From Nakamurella multipartita DSM 44233 (GTDB lineage Bacteria; Actinomycetota; Actinomycetes; Mycobacteriales; Nakamurellaceae), in the NCBI RefSeq assembly GCF_000024365.1, contig NC_013235.1, positions 3,410,001 through 3,474,000 on the forward strand: a DNA stretch of 64,000 bases, written 5' to 3'. Below, piece by piece: positions 11,956-21,033 of the stretch. The notes beneath the pieces are model-generated. The model ran no database searches and was not told the DNA's origin. It was given only the letters and a program-made list of their open reading frames with translations. How positions within the stretch are numbered: the stretch's first letter is position 1; every line of letters begins with the position of its first letter. Made by a program: the position numbers and the translations under genes.

Positions 11956-12468
11956 ATGAGCTCCAACGTGACGGCCCCGGCACTGCCCTTCGACCCGATC
12001 GCCAAGGCGGCGCAGACGTGGTCCGAACGGATCGGGCCGAGCACGGCGATGTCCGCGGTCACCAACATCATGCGGGTGCAGCAGATCCTGCAGGCCTCCG
12101 TCGACGACGCCCTCAAGCCGCATGGCCTGACCTTCGCCCGCTACGAGGCGCTGGTGCTGCTGTCCTTCTCCCGCCGCGGATCGCTGCCGATGCGGATGAT
12201 GGGCGAACGCCTGCAGCTGCACCCGACCTCGATCACCAACATCGTGGACCGGCTGGAGGCCGACGGCCTGGCCCGCCGGCTGCCGCACCCGTCGGACCGG
12301 CGGACGACCCTGGTCGAGCTGACCGACGCCGGCCGCACCCGGCTGACCGCGGCGACCGAGGCGGTCACCCACGCCGAGTTCGGCTTCGTCGGACTGGACG
12401 CGCCGGAACTGGAACAGCTGTCGGTGCTGTTGACCAAGGTCCGCCAGGCGGCCGGCGACTTCGCCTGA
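11956..12468 (+). CDS. MarR-family transcriptional regulator
   Basis: About 170 residues with a clear winged helix: LPMRMMGERLQLHPTSITNI as the recognition region and HPSDRRTT in the wing (the conserved Asp-Arg pair). It is transcribed away from the acyl-CoA mutase with only 53 bases between the start codons, so it may control the mutase and itself. The gap holds the palindrome CCGCGCGCGG (11925-11934), a weak operator candidate given the GC content. The start is ATG 11956; GTG 11947 in the same frame is an alternative, and neither has a strong ribosome site. Confidence 0.85.
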   Translation: MSSNVTAPALPFDPIAKAAQTWSERIGPSTAMSAVTNIMRVQQILQASVDDALKPHGLTFARYEALVLLSFSRRGSLPMRMMGERLQLHPTSITNIVDRLEADGLARRLPHPSDRRTTLVELTDAGRTRLTAATEAVTHAEFGFVGLDAPELEQLSVLLTKVRQAAGDFA

Positions 12469-12496
12469 GCCGGCCGCCCGACGCGCCGGCTTCCGG

Positions 12497-13639
12497 TCAG
12501 GCCGCGTCCCAGCGGAAGAACCGGGTGGCGATGAACGTCACGACGGCCGCAAACAGCAGCAGGATGCCGATCGGCAGCAGGGCCGCCTGCGGTCCCTCAC
12601 CGCGTACCATGACGTCCTTCATGCCCTCGACCAGGTAGGTCATCGGCAGGAAGCGCCCGATGGTGGCCAGCCAGGCCGGCGCCGACTCCAACGGCACGAA
12701 CGCGCCGGACAGGAACGCCATCGGCAGGGTGATCAGGTTGGCCAGGCCGCTGCCACCCTCGACCGTCTTGGCCACCGAGCCGACGAACAGGCCGATGGCC
12801 AGGAACGCCAGAGTGCCGGCGATCACCAGCGGGAACGCCATGTACCAGGCGCCGGAGAGCTGCAGGCCCAGGAACGGCAGCACCGAGATCCCCACGAACA
12901 GCACCAGCTGGGCCAGGGCCACCGCCACCGAGACCACCACCCGGGAGGTCACCACGGTCGCCGTGGACACCGGCGCCAGCCGCAGCCGCCGCAGCAGCTT
13001 CTTCTCCCGCCAGGTGATCAGCGTCATGGCCGCGCCGAACACCGCGCCGATGGCGATGCCGTAGCCGATCATGCCCGGGGCGATGAACTGGATGGGTTTG
13101 AGTGATTCGTCCTCGACCTGCTGGGTCTGCAGCGTGTAGGTCGGCGGCACCCCGGACGCGCTGATGTTGGCCTCGTTGACGAAGGCGTTGAAGATGCCCT
13201 GCACCGAGGCGGCGGTGACCTGGTCGGCCGAGGAGTAGTGCACGATCAGCGTGTCGCCCTGCTGTTCGATGGCCGCGCCGGCGTCGCCCTTGCGGACCTC
13301 GTCGAGCGCGGCGGCCAGGTCGGTGCCCGGAGTGATGGCCACGGCCTGCTCCAGGGCGGCCCGGGCCGGCTCGGGCAGCGAATCGATCACCGCGACGTCG
13401 CCGACCTCGATGACCTTGGGCGCCGACGACGAACCGCCGCTGAAGACCGTGCCGAAGATGACGATGAAGAACAGCGGGAACAGCACCGAGAAGCTGACGC
13501 TGAGCCAGTCCCGGTAGAAGCCCTTGAACATCGCCGTGGACAGGCTGACGAAACCGCCCCAGCCGGAGGGCCGCGCGGCGACCGCGGGCGCGGCGGAGGG
13601 CTGCGGCGCGGCGGTCTTGGTGGTGTTGGTCTGGCTCAT
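12497..13639 (-). CDS. ABC-2 type transporter permease
   Basis: A 380-residue membrane protein: a cytoplasmic Pro/Ala-rich start, one N-terminal membrane helix (SVLFPLFFIVIFG), a large extracytoplasmic domain of about 200 residues, then about five membrane helices. This is the YhgE/LinK-like ABC-2 permease layout used by drug, lipid or polysaccharide exporters. I chose ATG 13639 because it overlaps the stop of the ATPase gene by four bases (ATGA); the longer open frame upstream is the other frame of that gene. It pairs with the ATPase as one exporter. Confidence 0.88.
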   Translation of the reverse strand: MSQTNTTKTAAPQPSAAPAVAARPSGWGGFVSLSTAMFKGFYRDWLSVSFSVLFPLFFIVIFGTVFSGGSSSAPKVIEVGDVAVIDSLPEPARAALEQAVAITPGTDLAAALDEVRKGDAGAAIEQQGDTLIVHYSSADQVTAASVQGIFNAFVNEANISASGVPPTYTLQTQQVEDESLKPIQFIAPGMIGYGIAIGAVFGAAMTLITWREKKLLRRLRLAPVSTATVVTSRVVVSVAVALAQLVLFVGISVLPFLGLQLSGAWYMAFPLVIAGTLAFLAIGLFVGSVAKTVEGGSGLANLITLPMAFLSGAFVPLESAPAWLATIGRFLPMTYLVEGMKDVMVRGEGPQAALLPIGILLLFAAVVTFIATRFFRWDAA

Positions 13640-14538
13640 GCGCGGTACTCCCGTCCGGTGAGCTGCAGGAAGACGTCCTCCAGGGTGGCGCCGCGGACCT
13701 GCAGGCCGGCCAGCGCGTCCATCCCGGCCAGGGCCTGCAGCACCGGGGCCGGCCGCCGGGTGGAGATGACGGTGGAGCCGGTGTCGCCGGACACCGACTC
13801 GACTCCCTCCAGGCCCGCCGCCTGCTGCTGACCCAACGCCGCGGCCTCCACCGAGATGCGGACCGGCGCGTCCAGGTCGCGGACCAGGTCGGCCGGCGGG
13901 CCCAGCTGCAGCACCTTGCCGCCGTCCATGATCGCCACCCGGTCGCAGAGGATCTCCGCCTCGTCCATGTAGTGGGTGGTCAGCACGACCGTCTTGCCGC
14001 GCTCGTTGATCGCCCGCAGCACGTCCCACAGGTTGCGCCGGGCCTGCGGGTCCAGGGCCGCCGACGGCTCGTCCAGGAAGACCACGTCCGGGTCGTGCAC
14101 CAGCGAGCAGGCGATGGACAGCCGTTGGGCCTGCCCGCCGGAGAGCTTCTCGGCCCGGGTCGAGGCCTTGTCGGTCAGGCCGACCAGCTCGAGCATCTCG
14201 TCGACCCGGGCCGCCGGCATGCCGTACAGCGAGCCGAAGGTGGCCAGCTGCTCCCGGGCGGTCAGCCGCTCGAAGAAGGCCGAACCCTGCAGCTGCACCC
14301 CCATCCGGCCCAGCAACGCGGTGTTGCGGGGCCAGACCGGCTGGCCGAGCAGGGTGATCGTGCCCGAATCGGGTTGCCGCAGCCCCTCCATCATCTCGAC
14401 CAGGGTGGTCTTGCCCGCCCCGTTCGGCCCGAGGATGCCGAAGAACTCGCCCTCCCCCACCGCGAGCGAGACGTCGTCGACCGCCGCGACCGACCCATAG
14501 CGTTTGACCACGTGCTCCGTGGTGATCGTGTGCGCCAT
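13636..14538 (-). CDS. ABC transporter ATP-binding protein (ABC-2 exporter, DrrA-like)
   Basis: A 300-residue ATPase with Walker A GPNGAGKTT, signature LSGGQAQRLS, Walker B VVFLDEPS and the switch His in LTTHYMDEAE. The C-terminal about 80 residues form the extra domain typical of DrrA/CcmA-type exporters. It is the first gene of a two-gene operon with the permease. The exported substrate cannot be read from sequence. Confidence 0.92.
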   Translation of the reverse strand: MAHTITTEHVVKRYGSVAAVDDVSLAVGEGEFFGILGPNGAGKTTLVEMMEGLRQPDSGTITLLGQPVWPRNTALLGRMGVQLQGSAFFERLTAREQLATFGSLYGMPAARVDEMLELVGLTDKASTRAEKLSGGQAQRLSIACSLVHDPDVVFLDEPSAALDPQARRNLWDVLRAINERGKTVVLTTHYMDEAEILCDRVAIMDGGKVLQLGPPADLVRDLDAPVRISVEAAALGQQQAAGLEGVESVSGDTGSTVISTRRPAPVLQALAGMDALAGLQVRGATLEDVFLQLTGREYRA

Positions 14539-14570
14539 GCCGCCGACGGTACAGCGGCCGGGCGATCGAG

Positions 14571-15578
14571 TCAGCCGCCGGTGGTCAGCATCCGCAATAC
14601 CCGGGCGGCGGCCGCGTGCGGGTCGACCGTTCCGTCGGCCACCTGCGCGGCCGCCGCGGCCAGCAGATCGCGGCCGGCCGGGGCGTGCAACGACTCCTGC
14701 AGCCGGCGCAGCGCGATCGCCTCGACCGCGGCCTGGGCCCGGCGCACCGCCCGCCGCTGCGGGCCGGGATGCTCCGCCAGATGCTCGCGGTGGGCGTCGA
14801 CCGCGGCGACCAGCTCGTCCAACCCGACCGGGCCGCCTCCCGCCGGCGAGCCGGCGGCGATGGTGGTCAGCACCGGCACTCGCCAGGCGGCGCCGCCGGC
14901 CTGACCCGACCGGCCCAGGGCGATCATCGACCTCAGATCGCGCACGGTGGTGGCCACCCCGTCCCGATCGGCCTTGTTCACCACCAGCACGTCGGCAATC
15001 TCCAGGATGCCGGCCTTGGCCGCCTGCACCCCGTCGCCCAGGCCGGGCGCCAACACCAGCAGCACGGTGTCGGCCAGGCGCAGCACGGCGACCTCGTTCT
15101 GCCCGACCCCGACGGTCTCGACGATGACGACGTCGAACCCGACGGCCGCGAGCAGGTCGGCCGCCCCGGCGGTCGCCGCCGACAGCCCCCCGAGCTCGCC
15201 GCGGCTGGACATCGAGCGGATGTAGACGCCCGGGTCGGTGCTGTGCTCGCCCATCCGGACCCGGTCGCCGAGCAGCGCACCGCCGGAGAACGGGCTGGAC
15301 GGATCGACGGCCAGCACCGCGACCCGGGCCCCGCGGGCCCGGTAGCGGCCGATGAACGCGGTGACCAGGGTGGATTTGCCCACCCCCGGCGGCCCGGTGA
15401 CGCCCAGCAACCGGGCCCGGCGCGGCCGTCCGACCAGCGCCGCGGACACCGCGGCGGCCCGATCCTCGCCCGACTCGATCAGGGTGATCAGCCGGGCCGT
15501 GGCGCGCACCGAGCCGCGGGCGGCAGCGGCGATCAGTTCCTCGATCCGACCCGCGCCGGAAGCGGGCCCGTCATGCAT
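14571..15578 (-). CDS. meaB: MeaB-family GTPase, chaperone of B12-dependent acyl-CoA mutases
   Basis: A 335-residue G3E GTPase: Walker A GPPGVGKST (62-70), the switch region ETVGVGQNE, and the guanine-specificity motif NKAD. MeaB/ArgK proteins gate cobalamin loading and protect methylmalonyl- or isobutyryl-CoA mutases. It fits with the mutase large subunit at 10181-11902 and the epimerase that starts divergently 18 bases away. The C-terminal dimerisation helices appear complete. Confidence 0.92.
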   Translation of the reverse strand: MHDGPASGAGRIEELIAAAARGSVRATARLITLIESGEDRAAAVSAALVGRPRRARLLGVTGPPGVGKSTLVTAFIGRYRARGARVAVLAVDPSSPFSGGALLGDRVRMGEHSTDPGVYIRSMSSRGELGGLSAATAGAADLLAAVGFDVVIVETVGVGQNEVAVLRLADTVLLVLAPGLGDGVQAAKAGILEIADVLVVNKADRDGVATTVRDLRSMIALGRSGQAGGAAWRVPVLTTIAAGSPAGGGPVGLDELVAAVDAHREHLAEHPGPQRRAVRRAQAAVEAIALRRLQESLHAPAGRDLLAAAAAQVADGTVDPHAAAARVLRMLTTGG

Positions 15579-15595
15579 GGGAGCTACCGTAGGGC

Positions 15596-16087
15596 ATGCC
15601 TGTGCAGCCGTCCGCGATCGACCACGTCGGCATCGCCGTCCCCGACCTGGACGCGGCCATCGCCTTCTACACCGACACCCTCGGCGGCCGGCTCGCCCAC
15701 CGGGAGACCAACCCGGCCCAGGGGGTGCAGGAGGCGATGATCGAGTTCGGCCCCGGCGCCCAGGTGCAGCTGCTCGCCCCGCTGGGCCCGGACTCCACGA
15801 TCGCGAAATTCCTGGACCGCAACGGGCCCGGACTGCAGCAGCTCGCGCTGCGGGTGCCTGATGTGCAGGTGGCGGCGCAGGCGGCCCGCGCGGCCGGGGT
15901 CCGCACCCTGTACGACGAGCCGCGGGTGGGCACCGCGGGGTCGGCGATCAATTTCCTACATCCCAAGGACACCGGCGGGGTACTGGTGGAGCTGGTGCAA
16001 CCGGCCCCGGTCATGCATTCCGGCCACGACGCACCGGGCGCTGCTTCCGCGGAGTCGGCGCACCCGAGTGGAACGATGGTGAAATGA
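15596..16087 (+). CDS. mce: Methylmalonyl-CoA epimerase (VOC fold)
   Basis: A 163-residue vicinal-oxygen-chelate protein. Metal-ligand positions look present: His in IDHVGIAVPD, Gln in VQLLAPL, and Glu in GVLVELVQ near the C-terminus. The enzyme interconverts the two epimers of methylmalonyl-CoA in propionate metabolism. It starts 18 bases from meaB on the opposite strand, so the pair shares a promoter region. Its TGA overlaps the ATG of the coiled-coil gene, coupling two unrelated functions. The last about 25 residues lie beyond the domain. Confidence 0.9.
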   Translation: MPVQPSAIDHVGIAVPDLDAAIAFYTDTLGGRLAHRETNPAQGVQEAMIEFGPGAQVQLLAPLGPDSTIAKFLDRNGPGLQQLALRVPDVQVAAQAARAAGVRTLYDEPRVGTAGSAINFLHPKDTGGVLVELVQPAPVMHSGHDAPGAASAESAHPSGTMVK

Positions 16088-17616
16088 GCACGAACGAGTG
16101 GCTGCCGGCCCAGATTCCTTTTGACCTCGTCCGGCGCGGCTTCGCCCCCGACCAGGTGACCGCGCATCTGGAGCGACTCGAGTACGACCTCCGGATCGCG
16201 ACCGCCAACAGCGACGCGACCAACCAGCGCCTGTCCGAGGTGTCGGCGCAGCTGGAGGCGACCACCCGGCAGGCCGACGAGCTGCGCGCCCAGCTGGACA
16301 ACATGGCCCGGGAACCCGTCTCGATGACCGGCCTGTCCAACCGGATGCAGCGCATGATCCGGCTGGCCGAGGAGGAAGCGGCCGAGATCCGGGCGCGGGC
16401 CAACACCGACGCGGACAAGATGCGGGCCGCGGCCGCCGACATGAGCGCCCAGACCTCGGCCGAGCGGGAGGCGTTCGACCTCGAGCGCGAACGCACCCGC
16501 CGCCAGCTGGCCGACCAGGTGCGCGACCTGCTGGCCGAGGCGACCAACGAGGCCGAACAGACCCGCTCCAGCGCCCGCCAGGAATCGCAGGCCGCCCTGT
16601 CCTCGGCCACCGCCGAGGCCGAACGGCTGGTCAGCGAGGCGTCGGCGGAATCCCGGGCGACGCTGACCGCGGCCCGGGACGAGTCCCTGGCCACCCTGAC
16701 CGCGGCCCGGACCGAGTCCGAGCAGACCCTGCTGGCCGCCCGGACCGAGGCCGCGCAGACCCTCGGCGCGGCCCGGGACGAGGCCGAGCGGCTGACCGCG
16801 ACGGCCAAGGCCGAGCGCGAGCGGCTGGACGCCGAGAGTTCCGCCCGCCGCGCCGCGGTCGAGGAGGACTTCGAGATCGCGATCAGCTCCCGCCGGGCCG
16901 AGGCGCATCAGCGGCTCACCGAACGTGAGGAACTGTCGGTCGCCGACGCCAAGCAGCGGATCGCCGATGCCACCGCCGAGTCCGAGCGCCTGGTCGCCGA
17001 GGCGACCGCGCACGCCGCGGAGCTGGTGCGGCGGGCGGCCGCGCAGTCCCACCAGCGGGTGGCCGAGGCCGATCAGGCGGTCGGCGACCTGACCTCGCTG
17101 CGTGAGCACGTCCTGGACCAGCTCGCGTCGCTGCGCGAGCACCTGAGCCAGGTGGACAAGCTGGCGGCCTCCGGGCCGGCCCTGCTCGATCCGCCGGCCG
17201 CCGAGGCCAACCGCCCGGTGACCGCCGACTTCCCGGCCGATCCCGATCAGCGACCGACCGGACTCCCGGCCGGTTACGACCAGGAATCCGGACCGTGGGA
17301 CGAGGTGACCGTCGAGTCACTGCGGGCGCAGCAGCGTGAGGTCACCGTGCCCGCCCCGGCCGAGGACCGGGCCGAGTCCGGCTCCGCCGACGGGCCCGAT
17401 GCCGCCGCCGGGTCGGTGGCCGAGTCGACCGACGACAAGCTGTCCGCGCTGGCGGCCGACTTCGACCGCCCCGAGCCCTCGCCGCAGTTCCACGACTCCG
17501 ACACCGACACCTTCGCCCGGGTGGAGGCCGGCACCGTGGACGACGAGTCCGGTGAGGCGGGCCAGCCGCAGCGGACGGGCCTGCGGGCCTTCGCCGACCG
17601 GGCCATGGGCCGCTGA
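16084..17616 (+). CDS. Long coiled-coil protein with a DivIVA-like N-terminus
   Basis: A 510-residue protein. The first about 40 residues (IPFDLVRRGFAPDQVTAHLERLE) resemble the membrane-binding start of DivIVA/Wag31. Residues about 40-350 are almost continuous heptad-type coiled coil rich in Ala, Glu and Arg, including a run of AARTES/AARDE-type repeats. The final about 150 residues are acidic and probably disordered. Actinobacteria use such proteins (DivIVA, Scy, FilP) as polar or cytoskeletal scaffolds. The ATG overlaps the epimerase stop. I do not assign it to a named family member. Confidence 0.7.
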   Translation: MSTNEWLPAQIPFDLVRRGFAPDQVTAHLERLEYDLRIATANSDATNQRLSEVSAQLEATTRQADELRAQLDNMAREPVSMTGLSNRMQRMIRLAEEEAAEIRARANTDADKMRAAAADMSAQTSAEREAFDLERERTRRQLADQVRDLLAEATNEAEQTRSSARQESQAALSSATAEAERLVSEASAESRATLTAARDESLATLTAARTESEQTLLAARTEAAQTLGAARDEAERLTATAKAERERLDAESSARRAAVEEDFEIAISSRRAEAHQRLTEREELSVADAKQRIADATAESERLVAEATAHAAELVRRAAAQSHQRVAEADQAVGDLTSLREHVLDQLASLREHLSQVDKLAASGPALLDPPAAEANRPVTADFPADPDQRPTGLPAGYDQESGPWDEVTVESLRAQQREVTVPAPAEDRAESGSADGPDAAAGSVAESTDDKLSALAADFDRPEPSPQFHDSDTDTFARVEAGTVDDESGEAGQPQRTGLRAFADRAMGR

Positions 17617-17638
17617 CCCGCTGCGTCGATCAGCACCG

Positions 17639-17679
17639 ACACCACTGCCCCGGAGCCATTGGCTCCGGGGCAGTGGTGT
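17639..17679. terminator. Perfect 19-bp hairpin between convergent genes
   Basis: Bases 17639-17657 pair fully with 17661-17679 around an ATT loop, an exceptionally long perfect stem. It lies 22 bases after the stop of the coiled-coil gene and ahead of the convergent permease stop, so it probably ends transcription from both sides. There is no T-run, as is common for actinobacterial terminators. Confidence 0.75.
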
Positions 17680-17680
17680 T

Positions 17681-17732
17681 GGTGTGCCGGTGTTGGTGTG
17701 CCGGTGTTGGTGTGCCGGTGTTGGTGTACCGG
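17681..17732. repeat. 14-bp tandem repeat, 3.7 copies
   Basis: The unit GGTGTGCCGGTGTT occurs three times without change (17681, 17695, 17709) and then as a partial fourth copy with one base change. It directly follows the terminator hairpin and lies in the gap between convergent genes, where copy-number change would be tolerated. Confidence 0.9.
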
Positions 17733-17743
17733 AAACGGAACTA

Positions 17744-19348
17744 CTAGACCCGGTCCCCCGCCCGAACGATCTCGAAGATCTCCGGGGCGCTGACGAGGAA
17801 CTTGTCGGCGGTCAGCCGCACCGAGATCAGCAAGGCGAGCCCGCCGACCAGCGGGCCGACGACCAGCGCGACCCATCCCCACACCGGCGCGACCAGCAGG
17901 GACAGCACCAGGCAGATCACCGCCGGCAGCGCGACCACGATCCCGCCGAGCAGGAAGCCGAAGCTGGCCGCCGCGGTGCGACCCTTCTGCCCCGGCACGC
18001 TGGAGGCGAACATTGACTTGCGGCTCTGCGGCTGGGCGTACGGCATGGCCGCGGACATGTAGCAGGAGACCGCGACCGCCCCGAGCAGGGCGGCCAGACA
18101 CACCCCGACCGCGGCCGGCACCTGGGCGAGATCGTCGTGGGCAATCGCCTGCACGGCGATGCCGACGAGCACGATGAGCACCCCGGGCACGATCGCGACC
18201 AGCGCGTGGCCGAGCACCTCACCGCGGGCCCGCATCCGGTCGGTCACCGTCTGCAGGTGCAGCCACAGCCCGGAACCTTCGACGCCGTACTGGTTTCCGG
18301 CCTGCGCACCACACAGCAGGGCGCCCAGCGCCACCGCGAAGATGGCCCCCGACCCGCGGACCACGACGAACGGCCAGGCGATGGTCAGGATGATCACCAT
18401 CAGCCAGGGCATCCGGCGCATCGGGTCGCGCCACGCGAGCAGCCGGTCGCGCCCGGCGACCACCTTCATCGTGCCGATCACCCCGACCGCGACCGCAGTG
18501 CCCTCGGCCCCGTGCGACGGCGCGGACCCTTCGGTCGAGGACGGCACGGTGGTCAGATTGCGCCGCAGCGCCACCGCCCACCACCACCAGGCCAGACCCA
18601 GTCCGGCCAGCGCGATCACCGCGGCCAGCGCGGCTCGGCCCCACTGGCCGGCGTCGACCAACGCCGGCAGCGTGGCCAGGGCGCCGGGCGGGGTCCATTG
18701 CAGGATCTCGGCAACTCCGAGTACCCCGCCGCGGATGGCGTTGCCGTTGGCCGAGGAACTCGCGGTCGGGTTGTTCACGAACACCACGAACAGCATGTAG
18801 AGCACGAAGACGCCCAGCCCGACGGCCATCCCCAGATCCCGGCCGCGGCGGCTGCTCATCAGCGCCGACATCGAGGTGGAGGCGGCTCTGGACAGCACCA
18901 CGCACAGCAGCAGCTGCACGACCATGCAGGCCAGCGCCACCGGCAACAGGGACCACGGCACGCTCAGGGCCACCGCCACCCCCAGCAGGACGATGATGTT
19001 GGCCAGCGGCAGGTACCCGATCAACGAGGTGACCAGCAGGCCCACCTGCAGGGTCTGCGGGCGCAGCGGCAGCAGCGCGAATCGCTGCGGGTCCACCGTT
19101 TCGTCCACACCGAAGGCCACCAGCGGGGTGAGCATCCAGCCGACCAGCTGCAACGTCAGCAGGGTCACCATCACCGGGACGGCGTCCACCGGCACCAGCC
19201 GGAGCGTGCCCAGGCCGAACGCGATCAGCAGCAGCAGGATGCCCAGCACGGCGAACCCGATGGCCATCCAGACCTTCTTGGCGCCGCTGGCGGCGCGCAA
19301 CCGGCTGGTGACCAGGTGCCATTTCAGGCTTGCGAAGACCCCAACCAC
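17744..19348 (-). CDS. ABC transporter permease, large multi-span membrane protein
   Basis: A 534-residue protein with about 12 hydrophobic segments, arranged as two similar halves, like the large ABC-2 permeases of actinobacteria. The start is set at GTG 19348 because GGAGG lies a few bases upstream; the longer open frame would read through the ATPase in another frame. It overlaps the ATPase 3' end by 25 bases and must be its partner. The substrate is unknown. Confidence 0.82.
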   Translation of the reverse strand: MVGVFASLKWHLVTSRLRAASGAKKVWMAIGFAVLGILLLLIAFGLGTLRLVPVDAVPVMVTLLTLQLVGWMLTPLVAFGVDETVDPQRFALLPLRPQTLQVGLLVTSLIGYLPLANIIVLLGVAVALSVPWSLLPVALACMVVQLLLCVVLSRAASTSMSALMSSRRGRDLGMAVGLGVFVLYMLFVVFVNNPTASSSANGNAIRGGVLGVAEILQWTPPGALATLPALVDAGQWGRAALAAVIALAGLGLAWWWWAVALRRNLTTVPSSTEGSAPSHGAEGTAVAVGVIGTMKVVAGRDRLLAWRDPMRRMPWLMVIILTIAWPFVVVRGSGAIFAVALGALLCGAQAGNQYGVEGSGLWLHLQTVTDRMRARGEVLGHALVAIVPGVLIVLVGIAVQAIAHDDLAQVPAAVGVCLAALLGAVAVSCYMSAAMPYAQPQSRKSMFASSVPGQKGRTAAASFGFLLGGIVVALPAVICLVLSLLVAPVWGWVALVVGPLVGGLALLISVRLTADKFLVSAPEIFEIVRAGDRV

Positions 19349-20217
19349 GACAGACCCCCCTCCTGCATCTCGGGCGCACCGACCAGATGCATGAAGGCGT
19401 CGTCCAGGCTGGCCGCGTCCCCGCGGACCGCGGCGATCTCCCCGGCGGCGATGATGCGCCCGCCGCCCATCACCGCGACGTGCGTGCACAACCCCTCGAC
19501 CAGAGCCATCACGTGCGAGGAGAACACCACCGTGCCACCGGCGTGGGTGTACTGGGTCAGCACGGTGCGGATGATCCGCGCCGACACCGGATCAACGGCC
19601 TCCAGCGGCTCGTCCAGCAGCAGCAGGGCCGGCGAGTGCAGCAGCGCGGCGGCCAGGGTGATCTTCTTGCGCATCCCGGTGGAGTAGTCGGCGACCAGCT
19701 TGTTGCCGGCATCGTCCAGGTCGAGCACCCGGATCAGCTCGGCCGAGCGCTGCTTGACCACCTCCAACGGCATGCCGCGCAGCCGCCCCAGGTAGCTGAG
19801 CAGCTCGGGCCCGGACAGCCGCTCGAACAGTCGCAGCCCGTCGGGCAGCACACCCATCCGGGCCTTGGCCGCGGCCGGATCGGTCCACACGTCCACGCCG
19901 GAGACCAGGACCCGGCCCGAGTCCGGTCGCAGCAGCCCGGTGACCATCGACAGCGTGGTGGTCTTGCCGGCGCCGTTCGGGCCGACCAGGCCGAAGAACG
20001 ATCCGACCGGGACGTCCAGGTCGATGTGATCGACGGCGACGCGCGGCCCGAATGCCTTGGTCAGCCCGCGCAGCACCAGGGCCTGGCCGCGGGTGGCGGC
20101 CGCCAGCTCCTGGGCCCCCGGATAGGCCGGGAGCGCCCCCGGCGTCAACGGCGGTTGTGGTGTCAATGTCGTCGCAGGCGGCCATGATTCGTCACCGACG
20201 GTGTTCGGATTCCCCAT
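19324..20217 (-). CDS. ABC transporter ATP-binding protein
   Basis: A 297-residue ATPase with a disordered N-terminal about 40 residues, then Walker A GPNGAGKTT and Walker B LLLLDEPLEAVD. The signature reads STGMRKK in place of LSGGQ, a variant known in several ABC-2 export ATPases. ATG 20217 is preferred, with AGGG eight bases upstream; GTG 20226 is in frame. It is the first gene of the pair with the large permease. Confidence 0.9.
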   Translation of the reverse strand: MGNPNTVGDESWPPATTLTPQPPLTPGALPAYPGAQELAAATRGQALVLRGLTKAFGPRVAVDHIDLDVPVGSFFGLVGPNGAGKTTTLSMVTGLLRPDSGRVLVSGVDVWTDPAAAKARMGVLPDGLRLFERLSGPELLSYLGRLRGMPLEVVKQRSAELIRVLDLDDAGNKLVADYSTGMRKKITLAAALLHSPALLLLDEPLEAVDPVSARIIRTVLTQYTHAGGTVVFSSHVMALVEGLCTHVAVMGGGRIIAAGEIAAVRGDAASLDDAFMHLVGAPEMQEGGLSWLGSSQA

Positions 20218-20286
20218 GCCGTCCACCCTGCCACAGGCCCGCGACAGTTCCGGCTGCGCCGCCGGCGGCCAGGCGCGCAGAATCGT

Positions 20287-21033
20287 TCAGAACCGCCGGC
20301 TCAGCCACCCGATCAGGGCGTCGGCGAAACCGACCGCATCCTCGGCCGGGGTCAGGTGCCCGGAACCGGCCAGTTCGACCAGTTCGGCCTCCGGCGCGGT
20401 CGCCGCCAGCTGCCGGGCCACCTCCGGCGGGGTGACCGCGTCCTGGTCGCCGACCACGACCAGCACGGGAACGGTGATCACGGCCAGGGCCGCGGTCGAG
20501 TCCGGCCGGGCGGCCATGGCCCGCTGGCCCCAGGCGATGGTGGCCGCCGGCACCGCCCCGGCGATCGCCGCCAGTTGCACCCGGATCAGGTCGGAGGTGC
20601 CCGCGGCCACCAGCGGCGCGATCGCGTCCGGCCCGGCGGCGATCTCGCCCCGGTCGGCGCGCTCGGCGGCCGTGCGGCGGCGTTGCCGGGCGGCGTCGTC
20701 GTCGGCCCCGCTGCGGGTGTCGGCCAGCACCAGCCCGGCGATCCGATCGGGATGCCGCCGCAGCAGGTTCAACGCGATGTACCCACCCATGGACACGCCC
20801 CCGACGATCGCCCGGTCGATGCCGGCCGCGTCCAGCTCGGCCAGCACGTCATCGGCGAGGACGGTGAGATCGGGGGCGGCCGCGCCGAGCGGGGGGCCGG
20901 CGCCGAAGCCACGCAGATCGGGCGTCAGCAGGCGGGTACGGGCGGCCACCGCCGGCCGGATTGCGTCGAACATCCGGGAGTCGAGCGGGAAGGCGTGCAA
21001 CAACACCACCGGCGGGGTCACGCCCCCGATCAT
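20287..21033 (-). CDS. Alpha/beta hydrolase
   Basis: A 248-residue alpha/beta hydrolase: oxyanion region VVLLHAFPLD, nucleophile elbow GVSMGG, acid in VVGDQDAVTP, and His in AGSGHLTP. The layout is that of 3-oxoadipate enol-lactonase-like or general esterase family members; the substrate is not determinable. The start is ATG 21033, overlapping the cdsA stop (ATGA), so it is the distal gene of the tsf-pyrH-frr-cdsA cluster. Confidence 0.87.
   Translation of the reverse strand: MIGGVTPPVVLLHAFPLDSRMFDAIRPAVAARTRLLTPDLRGFGAGPPLGAAAPDLTVLADDVLAELDAAGIDRAIVGGVSMGGYIALNLLRRHPDRIAGLVLADTRSGADDDAARQRRRTAAERADRGEIAAGPDAIAPLVAAGTSDLIRVQLAAIAGAVPAATIAWGQRAMAARPDSTAALAVITVPVLVVVGDQDAVTPPEVARQLAATAPEAELVELAGSGHLTPAEDAVGFADALIGWLSRRF

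Noticed and set aside
17681..17732. CRISPR array
   Set aside because: Units are directly adjacent 14-mers with no spacers, and no cas genes are present.
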